From NCBI GenBank assembly GCA_000955785.1, contig JYOD01000009.1, positions 116,724-180,723 on the forward strand: 64,000 bases of DNA, given 5' to 3'. This stretch comes from Burkholderiaceae bacterium 16 (GTDB lineage Bacteria; Pseudomonadota; Gammaproteobacteria; Burkholderiales; Burkholderiaceae). A program made the position numbers and the translations under genes. Below, in pieces: positions 33,764 through 41,830 of this stretch (positions are counted from its first letter, which is position 1; every line of letters starts with the position of its first letter). The notes beneath the pieces were generated by a model. It did not search any database. It was not told the DNA's origin and saw nothing but the letters and a program-made list of their open reading frames with translations.

Positions 33764-33788
33764 ATCACCTGTGGCGCTATGGTTAAAT
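33760..33788 (+). promoter_or_regulatory. Predicted promoter of the Fur-family regulator (leaderless mRNA)
   Basis: -35 TTGCAT (33760-33765), 17-bp spacer, -10 TTAAAT (33783-33788). Initiation 6-8 nt downstream would fall on the ATG at 33795, and no Shine-Dalgarno precedes that ATG, so the transcript is probably leaderless. Confidence 0.5.
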
Positions 33789-33794
33789 CGGTCC

Positions 33795-34316
33795 ATGAGC
33801 AGCAGCCCCTCCCCCACCCAGGACATGCCTTCCTCCGCCATGACACCCGCGCCGGGCACCCTGGACGCCGCCCACGAGCGCCTGCGCGAGCTGGGCGCCC
33901 GTGTGACCCAGCCGCGCCTTGGCATCCTGGCCTGCCTGATGGAAAGCCATGAGCCGCTGACCCACCAGGCCGTGATCGACCGCATGCCGGCCGACGGCGA
34001 AGCGATCGACCGCGTTACCGTCTACCGCGTGCTCGACTGGCTGGTCGAGCAGGGACTGGCCCAGAAGCGGGCCGGCCACGACCGCGTATTCCGCTTCAGC
34101 CTGGTCGAGCACGAGGCTGCCCGCGCGCAAGTGCACCGGCAGCACAGCCATTTCCACTGCAACCGCTGCGACCGCACCTTCTGCCTGGACGGCGTCAGCG
34201 CGCCGGCGCAGGCCGCGCCCAAGGTGCCCAGCGGCTTTGCCGTGGAGCACGTGGAACTCACCGTCAACGGCGTTTGCGCCGAATGCGGCGCACGCACCCA
34301 TGGCCGGCAAGGCTGA
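33795..34316 (+). CDS. zur: Fur-family metalloregulator, probably Zur
   Basis: A 173-residue Fur-family repressor. The winged helix-turn-helix (about 22-95: LGARVTQPRLGILACLMES...IDRVTVYRVLDWLVEQGLA) is followed by a metal domain with HSHFHCNRCDRTFCLDG (regulatory His/Cys ligands) and VCAECG, the second pair of the structural Cys4 zinc site. The name Zur is inferred from what follows on the same strand: two COG0523 zinc GTPases and a ZnuD-like receptor. ATG 33795 was chosen because the promoter -10 lies 6 nt before it; a GTG at 33771 would lie upstream of the -10. Fur or PerR-like roles are the alternatives. Confidence 0.8.
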   Translation: MSSSPSPTQDMPSSAMTPAPGTLDAAHERLRELGARVTQPRLGILACLMESHEPLTHQAVIDRMPADGEAIDRVTVYRVLDWLVEQGLAQKRAGHDRVFRFSLVEHEAARAQVHRQHSHFHCNRCDRTFCLDGVSAPAQAAPKVPSGFAVEHVELTVNGVCAECGARTHGRQG

Positions 34317-34423
34317 GCGAGGGGGCTGCTTGCCCGCCCCGCACAAGAACGAATAAAAGTTATCCAGGCCATACTTACCCGCGCACACGACAGGCCAAGC
34401 GGCATCCCTTCCCGGAGAAAACA

Positions 34424-35515
34424 ATGTCCAAACTGACCCCGGTCACCATCCTGACCGGCTTCCTCGGCAGCGGCAAGACCACCCTGCTCAAGCGCATCCT
34501 GAACGAGCAGCACGGCATGAAGATCGCCGTGATCGAAAACGAGTTCGGCGAAGAAAACATCGACAATGAGATCCTGGTGCAGGATGGCCGCGAGCAGATC
34601 GTGCAGATGAGCAACGGCTGCATCTGCTGCACCATCCGCGGCGACCTGGTGGCAGCGCTGTCGCAACTGATGACCCGGCGCGATGCCGGCGAGATCGATT
34701 TCGACCGGGTGGTGATCGAAACCACCGGCGTGGCCAACCCCGGGCCAGTGGCCCAGACGTTCTTCATGGACGACGAGATCGCCCAGCGCTACCTGCTCGA
34801 CGCCGTGATCACCCTGGTGGACGCCAAGCACGCCAACCAGCAACTCGACAAACAGGAAGAGGCGCAGCGCCAGGTCGGCTTTGCCGACGCCATCTTCATC
34901 ACCAAGGCGGACCTGGTGGCGGAAGGCGACATCGGCGACCTGCGCCACCGCCTGCTGCACATGAACCCGCGCGCGCCCGTGCGCACGGCGCATTTCGGCG
35001 AAGCGCCGATCGACACCATTTTCGACCTGCGTGGCTTCAACCTGAACGAAAAACTGGAAATCGACCCGGATTTCCTGCGCGCCGAGGCCGAAGAGCACGA
35101 TCACGACCATGGGCACGAGCACGCCCACGGCGAGCATTGCGGCGACGATTGCGGCCATGACAACCACGACCACCACGATCACGGCCACAAGCACAACCAC
35201 CACCACCATCACAATCACGCCGACCGCATCGGCTCCTTCGTCTTCCGTAGCGAAAAACCCTTCAACTACGGCAAACTGGAGGAATTCCTGTCCGGCATCC
35301 TGTCGGTCTACGGGGAAAAGCTGCTGCGCTACAAGGGCGTGCTCTATATGGACGCGGTGGACCGGAAAGTGGTCTTCCAGGGCGTGCACCAGTTGATGGG
35401 CAGCGATATCGGCGCCAAATGGGGCGATGAAACCCCCGGCACCAAAATGGTCTTCATTGGCGTGGACCTGCCCAAGGACGCCATCCTGAAGGGCCTGGCC
35501 ACCTGCCTGGCCTGA
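34424..35515 (+). CDS. COG0523 (CobW-like) GTPase with internal His-rich loop
   Basis: G3E-family metallochaperone GTPase, probably delivering zinc. The 363-residue protein has the P-loop GFLGSGKTT (12-20), the metal motif CICC (Cys66, 68, 69), the NKxD-like ITKADLV, and a C-terminal CobW domain. A segment of about 40 residues (225-265) is almost entirely His, Asp, Gly and Glu with two Cys, a likely zinc buffer. GGAG precedes ATG 34424. It lies 107 bp after the Fur-family gene and is probably cotranscribed, which supports a zinc role over cobalt. Confidence 0.9.
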   Translation: MSKLTPVTILTGFLGSGKTTLLKRILNEQHGMKIAVIENEFGEENIDNEILVQDGREQIVQMSNGCICCTIRGDLVAALSQLMTRRDAGEIDFDRVVIETTGVANPGPVAQTFFMDDEIAQRYLLDAVITLVDAKHANQQLDKQEEAQRQVGFADAIFITKADLVAEGDIGDLRHRLLHMNPRAPVRTAHFGEAPIDTIFDLRGFNLNEKLEIDPDFLRAEAEEHDHDHGHEHAHGEHCGDDCGHDNHDHHDHGHKHNHHHHHNHADRIGSFVFRSEKPFNYGKLEEFLSGILSVYGEKLLRYKGVLYMDAVDRKVVFQGVHQLMGSDIGAKWGDETPGTKMVFIGVDLPKDAILKGLATCLA

Positions 35516-35821
35516 GCCCGCCGGACCCCGCCGCCCGCCCTGACGCCCCCCTCCACCGGAGGGAGGCGGGGATATCAGGGAAAACTCCCCGCTTTTCTCC
35601 CATATCTCCAAATTTTTTGTTCAAGTACAATAGGCTGGATTTAGTGCGGGTAACGTAGCCTTTTGTCTTTTGGTCATGGCGCCCGCAATGCAGGGCGGCG
35701 GTCGTCGTCAGCATGAGGCGGGCTGCCGGCAGGTGCGGTCGCAGTGCTTGATGCGGAGACCGCCCTCCGCTTGGGCACCCGTCACGCGCCGTCATCGATC
35801 GACGCGAGAGAGAGGTGTCCC
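35516..35821 (+). other. 306-bp gap between COG0523 GTPase and dksA
   Basis: No gene is seen. After a short CCCTCC-ACC-GGAGGG hairpin there is an AT-rich stretch (35600-35645) with TTGTTC, 17 bp, TTTAGT as a possible dksA promoter. That gives dksA a leader of about 170 nt. A GAGAGGTG ribosome site lies at the end, before ATG 35822. Confidence 0.4.
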
Positions 35822-36508
35822 ATGGTAGCCGCAACGAAAACGAAAGAAAGCCGCAGCAAAAGCAGCAGCGCTGCGGCCGAGACGCTGAAGGCGCAGTCCA
35901 TGGAGGCTGCGCCTGCTCCCCGCGGCAGTACGGCGCACGCCGGTGCGGGCGAGGCCAAGGGAGGCACGCAAAGCAGCAAGACTGCAGCCAGCCAGAGCGA
36001 AACGTCCGCACCGCGCAAGCGGCCGGACACTGCACCCGAGCGGACCAAGACGCCGCCGGTCGCACCAACAAGAGAATCAGCAGCAACCATGAGCAGCAAT
36101 AAACTTCTGACTGAAGCTGAAATCCTGAAGATGGGCGACAAGGATTACATGAACGAGGCGCAACTCGCCTTCTTCAAACATCGCCTTGAGCAGCTGCGCG
36201 ACGATATCCTGAAGAACGCCGATCAGACCACCGAGCATCTGCGCGAAACGGTCATCGTGCCGGATCCGGCCGACCGCGCCACCATCGAGGAAGAGCACGC
36301 GCTGGAACTGCGCACGCGCGACCGCGAGCGCAAATTGCTCAAGAAGGTGGAGCAATCCCTGGCCCGCATCGAATCCGGCGACTATGGCTGGTGCGAGGAA
36401 ACCGGCGAGCCGATCGGCGTGCCGCGCCTGCTGGCGCGCCCCACCGCCACGCTCTCGCTGGAAGCCCAGCAGCGCCGCGAACTGCGCCAGAAGCTGTTCG
36501 GCGACTGA
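35822..36508 (+). CDS. dksA: DksA, RNA polymerase-binding regulator, zinc-finger cysteines mostly absent
   Basis: Secondary-channel factor that works with ppGpp. From Met90 (MSSNKLLTEAEILKM) it is a standard DksA: coiled-coil tip DPADRA (Asp148, Asp151, Ala153) and C-terminal globular domain. Of the four finger cysteines only Cys191 (GWCEETGEPIG) remains; the others are Thr, Leu/Ser or Glu/Ala, so zinc is not held in the usual way. Before Met90 is an 89-residue Lys/Ser/Ala/Pro tail. GAGAGGTG supports ATG 35822; the internal ATG 36089 has only AAGAGAA and is the alternative start (139 aa). It lies within a zinc-starvation-type neighbourhood. A terminator follows. Confidence 0.9.
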   Translation: MVAATKTKESRSKSSSAAAETLKAQSMEAAPAPRGSTAHAGAGEAKGGTQSSKTAASQSETSAPRKRPDTAPERTKTPPVAPTRESAATMSSNKLLTEAEILKMGDKDYMNEAQLAFFKHRLEQLRDDILKNADQTTEHLRETVIVPDPADRATIEEEHALELRTRDRERKLLKKVEQSLARIESGDYGWCEETGEPIGVPRLLARPTATLSLEAQQRRELRQKLFGD

Positions 36509-36532
36509 TCAGCAGCCTGCCCGCGCTGCCCG

Positions 36533-36557
36533 ACGGCCCGGTTCTCCGGGCCGTTTT
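36533..36557 (+). terminator. Rho-independent terminator after dksA
   Basis: ACGGCCCGG pairs perfectly with CCGGGCCGT around TTCT, followed by TTT. It starts 25 nt after the dksA stop. Confidence 0.88.
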
Positions 36558-36715
36558 GCTTGGGCACATGCCACCGGCCGGGCACGGCGCCCTTTCGCCT
36601 TTCGTCTTTCGTCTTTGTGGTGTCACAGTCACGGGCCTATCATTAGGAACGGCGGGATTCTTGCGGCCAACGCGCCCTGAATTACCTGCTTTCCCGACCG
36701 CTTTCTGATACAGTC

Positions 36716-36728
36716 GCAACTTTGTTGC
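36716..36728. promoter_or_regulatory. Candidate Zur box before the second COG0523 GTPase
   Basis: Perfect 5-3-5 palindrome GCAAC-TTT-GTTGC, sharing GnCGCAACTnnnTTGCA with the site at 33748-33764. A possible -10 TACAGT (36709-36714) lies just upstream, so the site would cover the transcription start. Only these two copies were noticed in the window. Confidence 0.5.
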
Positions 36729-36767
36729 AATAACGCGCGCCGCCCTGCCCCGGCGCGCCTCGATGCC

Positions 36768-38081
36768 ATGGCCGATCGCCTGCCCGTCACCGTGCTATCC
36801 GGATTCCTCGGTGCCGGCAAGACTACCCTGCTCAATCATGTACTAGCCAACCGCGAAGGCAAGCGGGTGGCTGTGATCGTCAACGACCTGGCCGATGTCA
36901 ACATTGATGCCCGGCTGCTTGGCGACGGCATGCTGGCGCAGGCGGGCGAGCGCCTGATCGAACTGACCAACGGCTGCATCTGCTGCACGCTGCGCGAGGA
37001 CTTGCTGACCGAGATCGGCAAACTGGCGCGCGAGGGCCGCTTCGATTACCTGCTGGTGGAGTCGACGGGCGTGGCCGAGCCGCTGCCCATCGCCGAAACC
37101 TTCACCTTCGAGGACGAGCACGGCGTGGCGCTGGACAGCATCGCCCGCCTCGACACCATGGTGACGGTGGTCGATGCCGCCCACTTCCTGCAGGATTTCA
37201 ACGAAGCCGATTTTCTCCAGGACCGTGGCCAGGCCCGCGACGAGGACGACGACCGCACGGTGGTCGACCTGCTGATCGAGCAGGTTGAGTTCTGCGACGT
37301 GATCGTGCTCAACAAGCTCGACCTTGTCGGCGAGACCGAGCGCGAGCGCCTCGCCGGCATCCTGCATTCGCTCAACCCGCGCGCCAGCATCGTACCGGCG
37401 AGCTTCGGCGAAGTGCCGTTGGACAGCATTCTCGACACCGGCCGCTTCGACTTCGATGCCGCCGCCGCGGCGCCGGGATGGCTGGCCGAACTGCGCGGCG
37501 AGCACGTGCCGGAGAGCGAGGCCTACGGCATCGGCAGCTTTGTCTACCGCCGCCGCCGCCCCTTCCATCCGCAGCGCTTTGCCGACCTGATCCATACCGA
37601 GTGGCTGCGCGAGCATGGCACTGTGCTGCGCTCCAAGGGCTTCTTCTGGCTGGCCACGCGCATGCACGCGGCCGGCACCTGGGGCCAGGCCGGCGGCGTA
37701 TGCCGCCACGGCGGCGCCGGCGCCTGGTGGGCCGCGCTGGACCCGGTCGAATGGCCGGACGACGAAGCAGGCCGCGCCGAACTGCTAGCCGACATGACGG
37801 TGGACGGCAAACCCGCCCCTTATGGCGATCGCCGGCAGGAACTGGTGCTGATCGGCCAGGATCTGGACCGCCCCGCGCTCGAGGCCCTGCTCGATGCCTG
37901 CCTGCTGACCGATGCCGAAATGGCGGACGGCCCCGACGCCTGGGCGCAGTACGCCGACCCGTTCCCGAGCTGGGATGACGGCCTGGAGGGCGAGGGCGAC
38001 GATCACGAGCATGGTGAGGACTGCGGTTGCGATGACCACGGTCATCACCACCTGCACGGTCACGGCGGGCATGGGCACTAA
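36768..38081 (+). CDS. COG0523 GTPase, ZigA-like zinc metallochaperone
   Basis: A 437-residue G3E GTPase: P-loop GFLGAGKTT (12-20), metal motif CICC (Cys70, 72, 73), NKLDLV, and a long CobW C-terminal domain with [20 protein letters not shown] in two parts, typical of the ZigA/YciC zinc subgroup. The last 27 residues are His/Asp/Cys-rich ([25 protein letters not shown] split by charged residues). YciC-type proteins are made under zinc starvation and controlled by Zur; the palindrome at 36716-36728 fits. The next gene overlaps its 3' end by 11 nt. Confidence 0.9.
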   Translation: MADRLPVTVLSGFLGAGKTTLLNHVLANREGKRVAVIVNDLADVNIDARLLGDGMLAQAGERLIELTNGCICCTLREDLLTEIGKLAREGRFDYLLVESTGVAEPLPIAETFTFEDEHGVALDSIARLDTMVTVVDAAHFLQDFNEADFLQDRGQARDEDDDRTVVDLLIEQVEFCDVIVLNKLDLVGETERERLAGILHSLNPRASIVPASFGEVPLDSILDTGRFDFDAAAAAPGWLAELRGEHVPESEAYGIGSFVYRRRRPFHPQRFADLIHTEWLREHGTVLRSKGFFWLATRMHAAGTWGQAGGVCRHGGAGAWWAALDPVEWPDDEAGRAELLADMTVDGKPAPYGDRRQELVLIGQDLDRPALEALLDACLLTDAEMADGPDAWAQYADPFPSWDDGLEGEGDDHEHGEDCGCDDHGHHHLHGHGGHGH

Positions 38082-38538
38082 CCCCCTGCCGCTCTGGCAA
38101 CGCCTGCAGCGCCGCCGCGCCCGCGGCCTCGGCCTGTGGCCGGCGCTATGGCTGGCGCTGTGCCTTCTGCTGGCCCAGCATGCCGGCCTGACGCACCGCA
38201 TCCATCACGGCGGGCTGCTCAGCCCGCCCCAGCAGGCGAACACCAGTAACGGCGAGCCTGGCGCTGGCCACGACAGAGCCGCTGTCACGGCCTCCGGCAC
38301 CGACGCGATCCAGGCCGCCGACCCCGGCCAGCCCTTCGCGCTGAAGCTGGCAGGGCACTTCTGCGTCTTGTTCGATGGCGCCACAGTGGCCGCCAGCCAT
38401 TGCGGCACGCCGGTCATGCCGGCGCTCACGCACCTGCAATCGCCGGTTCCGTTCAGCGTCAGCTGGCGCCGGCCTGACCTGCAGCATCCCCAGCCTTTCC
38501 GCTCGCGCGCCCCCCCGGCCGTTCACGCTCAAGCCTGA
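38071..38538 (+). CDS. Small membrane or exported protein, DUF2946-like, in the zinc operon
   Basis: A 155-residue protein with one N-terminal hydrophobic helix ([19 protein letters not shown], about 20-38) after an Arg-rich start, then HRIHHG and a second block [20 protein letters not shown] with two Cys and His. Small proteins of this layout (DUF2946-like) often sit beside TonB receptors for metals. ATG 38071 overlaps the end of the GTPase gene, so translation is coupled. Frame and coupling support it more than homology does; its role is unknown. Confidence 0.6.
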   Translation: MGTNPLPLWQRLQRRRARGLGLWPALWLALCLLLAQHAGLTHRIHHGGLLSPPQQANTSNGEPGAGHDRAAVTASGTDAIQAADPGQPFALKLAGHFCVLFDGATVAASHCGTPVMPALTHLQSPVPFSVSWRRPDLQHPQPFRSRAPPAVHAQA

Positions 38539-38705
38539 ACACCGGGCGGCGGCCACCCTGCCGCTGCTCGCCGCCTGACGCAACGCGCCACGCTTCCGAA
38601 CCGCCCTGCCCGCCGCCGCCCAGCGCATTTCGCGCCGGGCGGCGCATGGCCGGCGCTCGCATGCCAGCGCCCAGCGTTCGATAGCATCCAAGAACACCGC
38701 GAGCC

Positions 38706-40874
38706 ATGCCTTTCCGCCTCCAACAAGAACACCGCGTGCGGCGCACGCCGCTCGCCGCCATTGCGGCCCTGATCGCCTCCGCCTCCGTTTCCACCGGCGC
38801 CTTCGCGCAAGGCGCTCCCGCCGCTCCGGCACCTGCCGCTGCCCCCGCCAGCGAAGCAACGCCGGCGCCCTCGGCCACCCTGCGCGAGGTGGTCGTCACC
38901 GCCAACCCGCTGGGCAGCGAGCTTACCGACCTGGTGGCGCCGGTCTCCTCCCTCGGCGGCGATGCCCTCACCGTGCGCCAGGGCAGCACGCTGGGCGACA
39001 CCCTGGACAAGCTGCCGGGCGTGTCCTCCAGCTACTTCGGCCCCAATGCCAGCCGCCCGATCATTCGTGGCCTGGACGGCGACCGCATCAAGGTACTGCA
39101 GAACGGCGGCAGCACCATCGACGCTTCCACGCTGTCCAACGACCATGCCGTGGCGCTCGACCCGCTGGTGGCCGAGCGCATCGAAGTGGTACGCGGCCCG
39201 GCCGCGCTGATGTACGGCGGCAACGCCATCGGCGGCGTGGTCAACGTCATCGACAACCGCATTCCCAAGGAGCCGATCGAGGGCATCGGCGGCGCGGTCG
39301 AAGCCAGCGCGACCGCCGGCGGCGACGTCGCGCGCAACTCCAGTGGCCTGATCGAGGCCGGCAACGGCCAGTTCGCCATCCACGCCGATGCATTCGTGCG
39401 CAAGACCAGCGACCTGCACATTCCCGGCTACGCCCGCAGCGCCGCCCTGCGCAACAGCCAGCCGCTCCCGGACGGCGAAAGCGAGGCCTACGGCCGCCTG
39501 CCCAACACCAGTTCGCAGCAGCAAGGCGGCTCGCTGGGCGGCGCCTACACTTGGGCCGACGGCTTCGTCGGCGCCAACTACAGCGAATATCACAACGCAT
39601 ACGGCACGCCGGCCGAGGACAACGTGCGCCTCCAGATGCACCAGCAACGTTTCGCGCTGGAGGGCGAGGCTCGCAACCTGACAGCCAAAACCGGCGGCTT
39701 TATCGAATCGGTCAAGGGCAAGTTCAGCTATACCGACTACGAGCACAAGGAAATCGAGGGGGGCCAGACCGGCACCATCTTCAAGAACAACGGCTGGGAT
39801 GCGCGCTTCGAGGCCAAGCACGCGCCCATCGGCAACATGACGGGCGTGATCGGCACCCAGTTCGCTTCGACCCGCTTCTCGGCGCTCGGCGAGGAGGCCT
39901 TCGTGCCGACCACCGATACCGACAATGCCGCGCTGTTCGTCTTCGAGGAAATGCCGCTGACCGCCGACGGCGACCTCAAGCTCAACCTGGGCGGCCGCAT
40001 GGACCACACCAGCCTGAAGTCCTACGCCAACGGCAACGACCGCTTCGCCGACGCCAGCCGCAGCTTCAACGCCGGCAGCGCCTCGGCCGGCCTGCTCTAC
40101 AAGCTGGCGCCGGCCTGGTCGCTGACCAGCAATCTGGCCTACACGGAGCGCGCTCCCACCTTCTACGAGCTGTACGCCAATGGCCCCCACCTGGCCACCG
40201 GCTCATGGGAGCAAGGCGACCCCAACGCCGCCAAGGAACGCGCCACCTCGCTGGACCTGGGCGTGCGCTTCAAGTCCGGTCCGCACAGCGCCGGCATCTC
40301 CGGCTACTACAGCCGGTTCTCGAACTACCTGGCGCTCACCAACACCGGCACGGCACGCGACGCGGAAGGCGATTTCGTGACACCCGGCAGCGCCGGCGCG
40401 CTGCCGGTGATGCAGTACATGGGCGTGCCGGCCACGATGTATGGCTTCGAGGCCGAAGGCAAGGCACGCGTGGCGCAGAAGCTGCTGACCGGCAGCGACA
40501 CCCTCGACCTGGAAACCCGCGCCGACTACGTGCGCGGCGAGAACCGCAGCACCGGCCAGCCGCTGCCGCGCCTGGCGCCACTGCGCCTGGGCGGCTCGCT
40601 GGTCTATGGCGCCGGCCCCTGGGGCGCGCGTGCGGACGTGACCTACGCGGCCCGGCAAACCCGTGTGCCGGCCAATGACACGCCCACCGACGCCTACACC
40701 CTGCTCGGCGTGTCCATCACCTACAAGTTCAAGGTGGCGGGCTCCCAGACCCTGGTCTACCTGCGCGGCGATAACCTGACCAACCAGGATGCGCGCATGG
40801 CCACCTCGATCCTGCGCGACATTGCGCCGCTGCCAGGGCGTAGCGTCAAGCTGGGCGTGCGCACGACGTTCTGA
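38706..40874 (+). CDS. TonB-dependent outer-membrane receptor, ZnuD-like
   Basis: Outer-membrane importer, most likely for zinc. The 722-residue protein has a signal peptide ending AFA near residue 34 and an Ala/Pro linker. The plug (LREVVVTANPLGS..., SRPIIRGLDGDRIKVLQNG, VALDPLVAERIEVVRGPAALMYGGNAIGGVVNV in pieces) is very close to ZnuD of Neisseria. A 22-strand barrel follows, ending in Phe (LGVRTTF). It lies downstream of the ZigA-like GTPase and the small membrane protein, probably one transcript under the candidate Zur box. Other metal or siderophore substrates are possible but less consistent with context. Confidence 0.85.
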   Translation: MPFRLQQEHRVRRTPLAAIAALIASASVSTGAFAQGAPAAPAPAAAPASEATPAPSATLREVVVTANPLGSELTDLVAPVSSLGGDALTVRQGSTLGDTLDKLPGVSSSYFGPNASRPIIRGLDGDRIKVLQNGGSTIDASTLSNDHAVALDPLVAERIEVVRGPAALMYGGNAIGGVVNVIDNRIPKEPIEGIGGAVEASATAGGDVARNSSGLIEAGNGQFAIHADAFVRKTSDLHIPGYARSAALRNSQPLPDGESEAYGRLPNTSSQQQGGSLGGAYTWADGFVGANYSEYHNAYGTPAEDNVRLQMHQQRFALEGEARNLTAKTGGFIESVKGKFSYTDYEHKEIEGGQTGTIFKNNGWDARFEAKHAPIGNMTGVIGTQFASTRFSALGEEAFVPTTDTDNAALFVFEEMPLTADGDLKLNLGGRMDHTSLKSYANGNDRFADASRSFNAGSASAGLLYKLAPAWSLTSNLAYTERAPTFYELYANGPHLATGSWEQGDPNAAKERATSLDLGVRFKSGPHSAGISGYYSRFSNYLALTNTGTARDAEGDFVTPGSAGALPVMQYMGVPATMYGFEAEGKARVAQKLLTGSDTLDLETRADYVRGENRSTGQPLPRLAPLRLGGSLVYGAGPWGARADVTYAARQTRVPANDTPTDAYTLLGVSITYKFKVAGSQTLVYLRGDNLTNQDARMATSILRDIAPLPGRSVKLGVRTTF

Positions 40875-40919
40875 GCACGGCCTGGGGCGCGAACGGGGGT
40901 GCAGCCCCCGCTACGGGCC

Positions 40920-41543
40920 TCAGGCAATCCCGTTGCGGCCGTGCCGCGCGAATCCTTCGCGCGCGCCAAGCCGCTCGAAGTAGGCCGCCACCGCGGGGAA
41001 GACGGGGTGCGCCAACGGCGTGGCATACCAGCGGTTCACCGACAAGCCGATCGGGATGTCCGCGAGCGTGAAGCGCTCGCCGGCGACAAAGGCGCCGGTG
41101 TCTGCAAGCTGCCGCTCCAGGATGCCGATATGCCTTGCCCAACTGGCAACGGAGAGAGCGGTCTCCCGCTCGTCCCGGTGCAACGGCGATTGCCGAACCA
41201 GCGCCATGAAAGCGTAGCGCCACGCATTGTTCAGCTCCGTCGCCTGCCAGTCCATCCATTGATCCACCCGGGCGCGCTCCCGCGCGGTGCCTGGGTAAAG
41301 GGTGCCATCGCCGTAGCGCGACGCCAGGTAGCGGATGATGGAATTCGACTCCCACAGCACGAAGCCATCGTCGTCGATCACCGGCACCATGGCGTTCGGA
41401 TTCAGCACGAGAAATTCCGCGCTATCCGTCGCGCGATAGCCTGAACCCCAGTCCTCGCGCACGAACGGCAAGCCGAGTTCATCGCAGCACCAGAGCACTT
41501 TGCGGACATTGATGGAGGAGGCTTTTCCGAGAATCTTCAGCAT
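40920..41543 (-). CDS. Glutathione S-transferase family protein
   Basis: A 207-residue GST with an N-terminal thioredoxin-like domain ([27 protein letters not shown], then [26 protein letters not shown] holding the cis-Pro and the ES glutathione contact) and an all-alpha C-terminal domain ([15 protein letters not shown]). The catalytic Ser/Cys region is SSINVRKV. It converges with the ZnuD-like gene and is divergent from the ABC binding-protein gene. The substrate is unknown. Confidence 0.9.
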   Translation of the reverse strand: MLKILGKASSINVRKVLWCCDELGLPFVREDWGSGYRATDSAEFLVLNPNAMVPVIDDDGFVLWESNSIIRYLASRYGDGTLYPGTARERARVDQWMDWQATELNNAWRYAFMALVRQSPLHRDERETALSVASWARHIGILERQLADTGAFVAGERFTLADIPIGLSVNRWYATPLAHPVFPAVAAYFERLGAREGFARHGRNGIA

Positions 41544-41830
41544 GGATGGGCGGCGCCGCTGGCGGAGTGGATGCGGCGTCCACTATACGGCGCGACTGTC
41601 AGGCCGCACAGGAACAGTTGCGCTGTTTCGCGGCGAGCCACTCGGCCCGTTCGTGCCACACAGCAGGGAAAACACGCGGCAAAACGGCACGCCGGCTGTG
41701 CATGGCCGCATCGTGCCGGTGCATCCGGCGCTGCGGGTCTGCCCGCCTTGACATGGATGTCTGCGACTCCCGACAATCCCTGCACAGCATCTTGCGCACC
41801 TTGCGCATCACGCCGACCAGGGACTCATCG

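Noticed and set aside
34317..34423. AAGTTAT-N7-ATACTT as a third Zur box before the first COG0523 gene
   Set aside because: It does not share the GCAAC/TTGC pattern of the other two sites, and the gene can be read from the regulator promoter.
35105..35220. His-codon-rich tract as a simple repeat or mobile element
   Set aside because: It stays in frame within the COG0523 protein and encodes its metal-binding loop.
38529..40190. A 553-codon minus-strand frame
   Set aside because: Antisense to the ZnuD-like receptor, whose plug and barrel motifs are clear on the plus strand.
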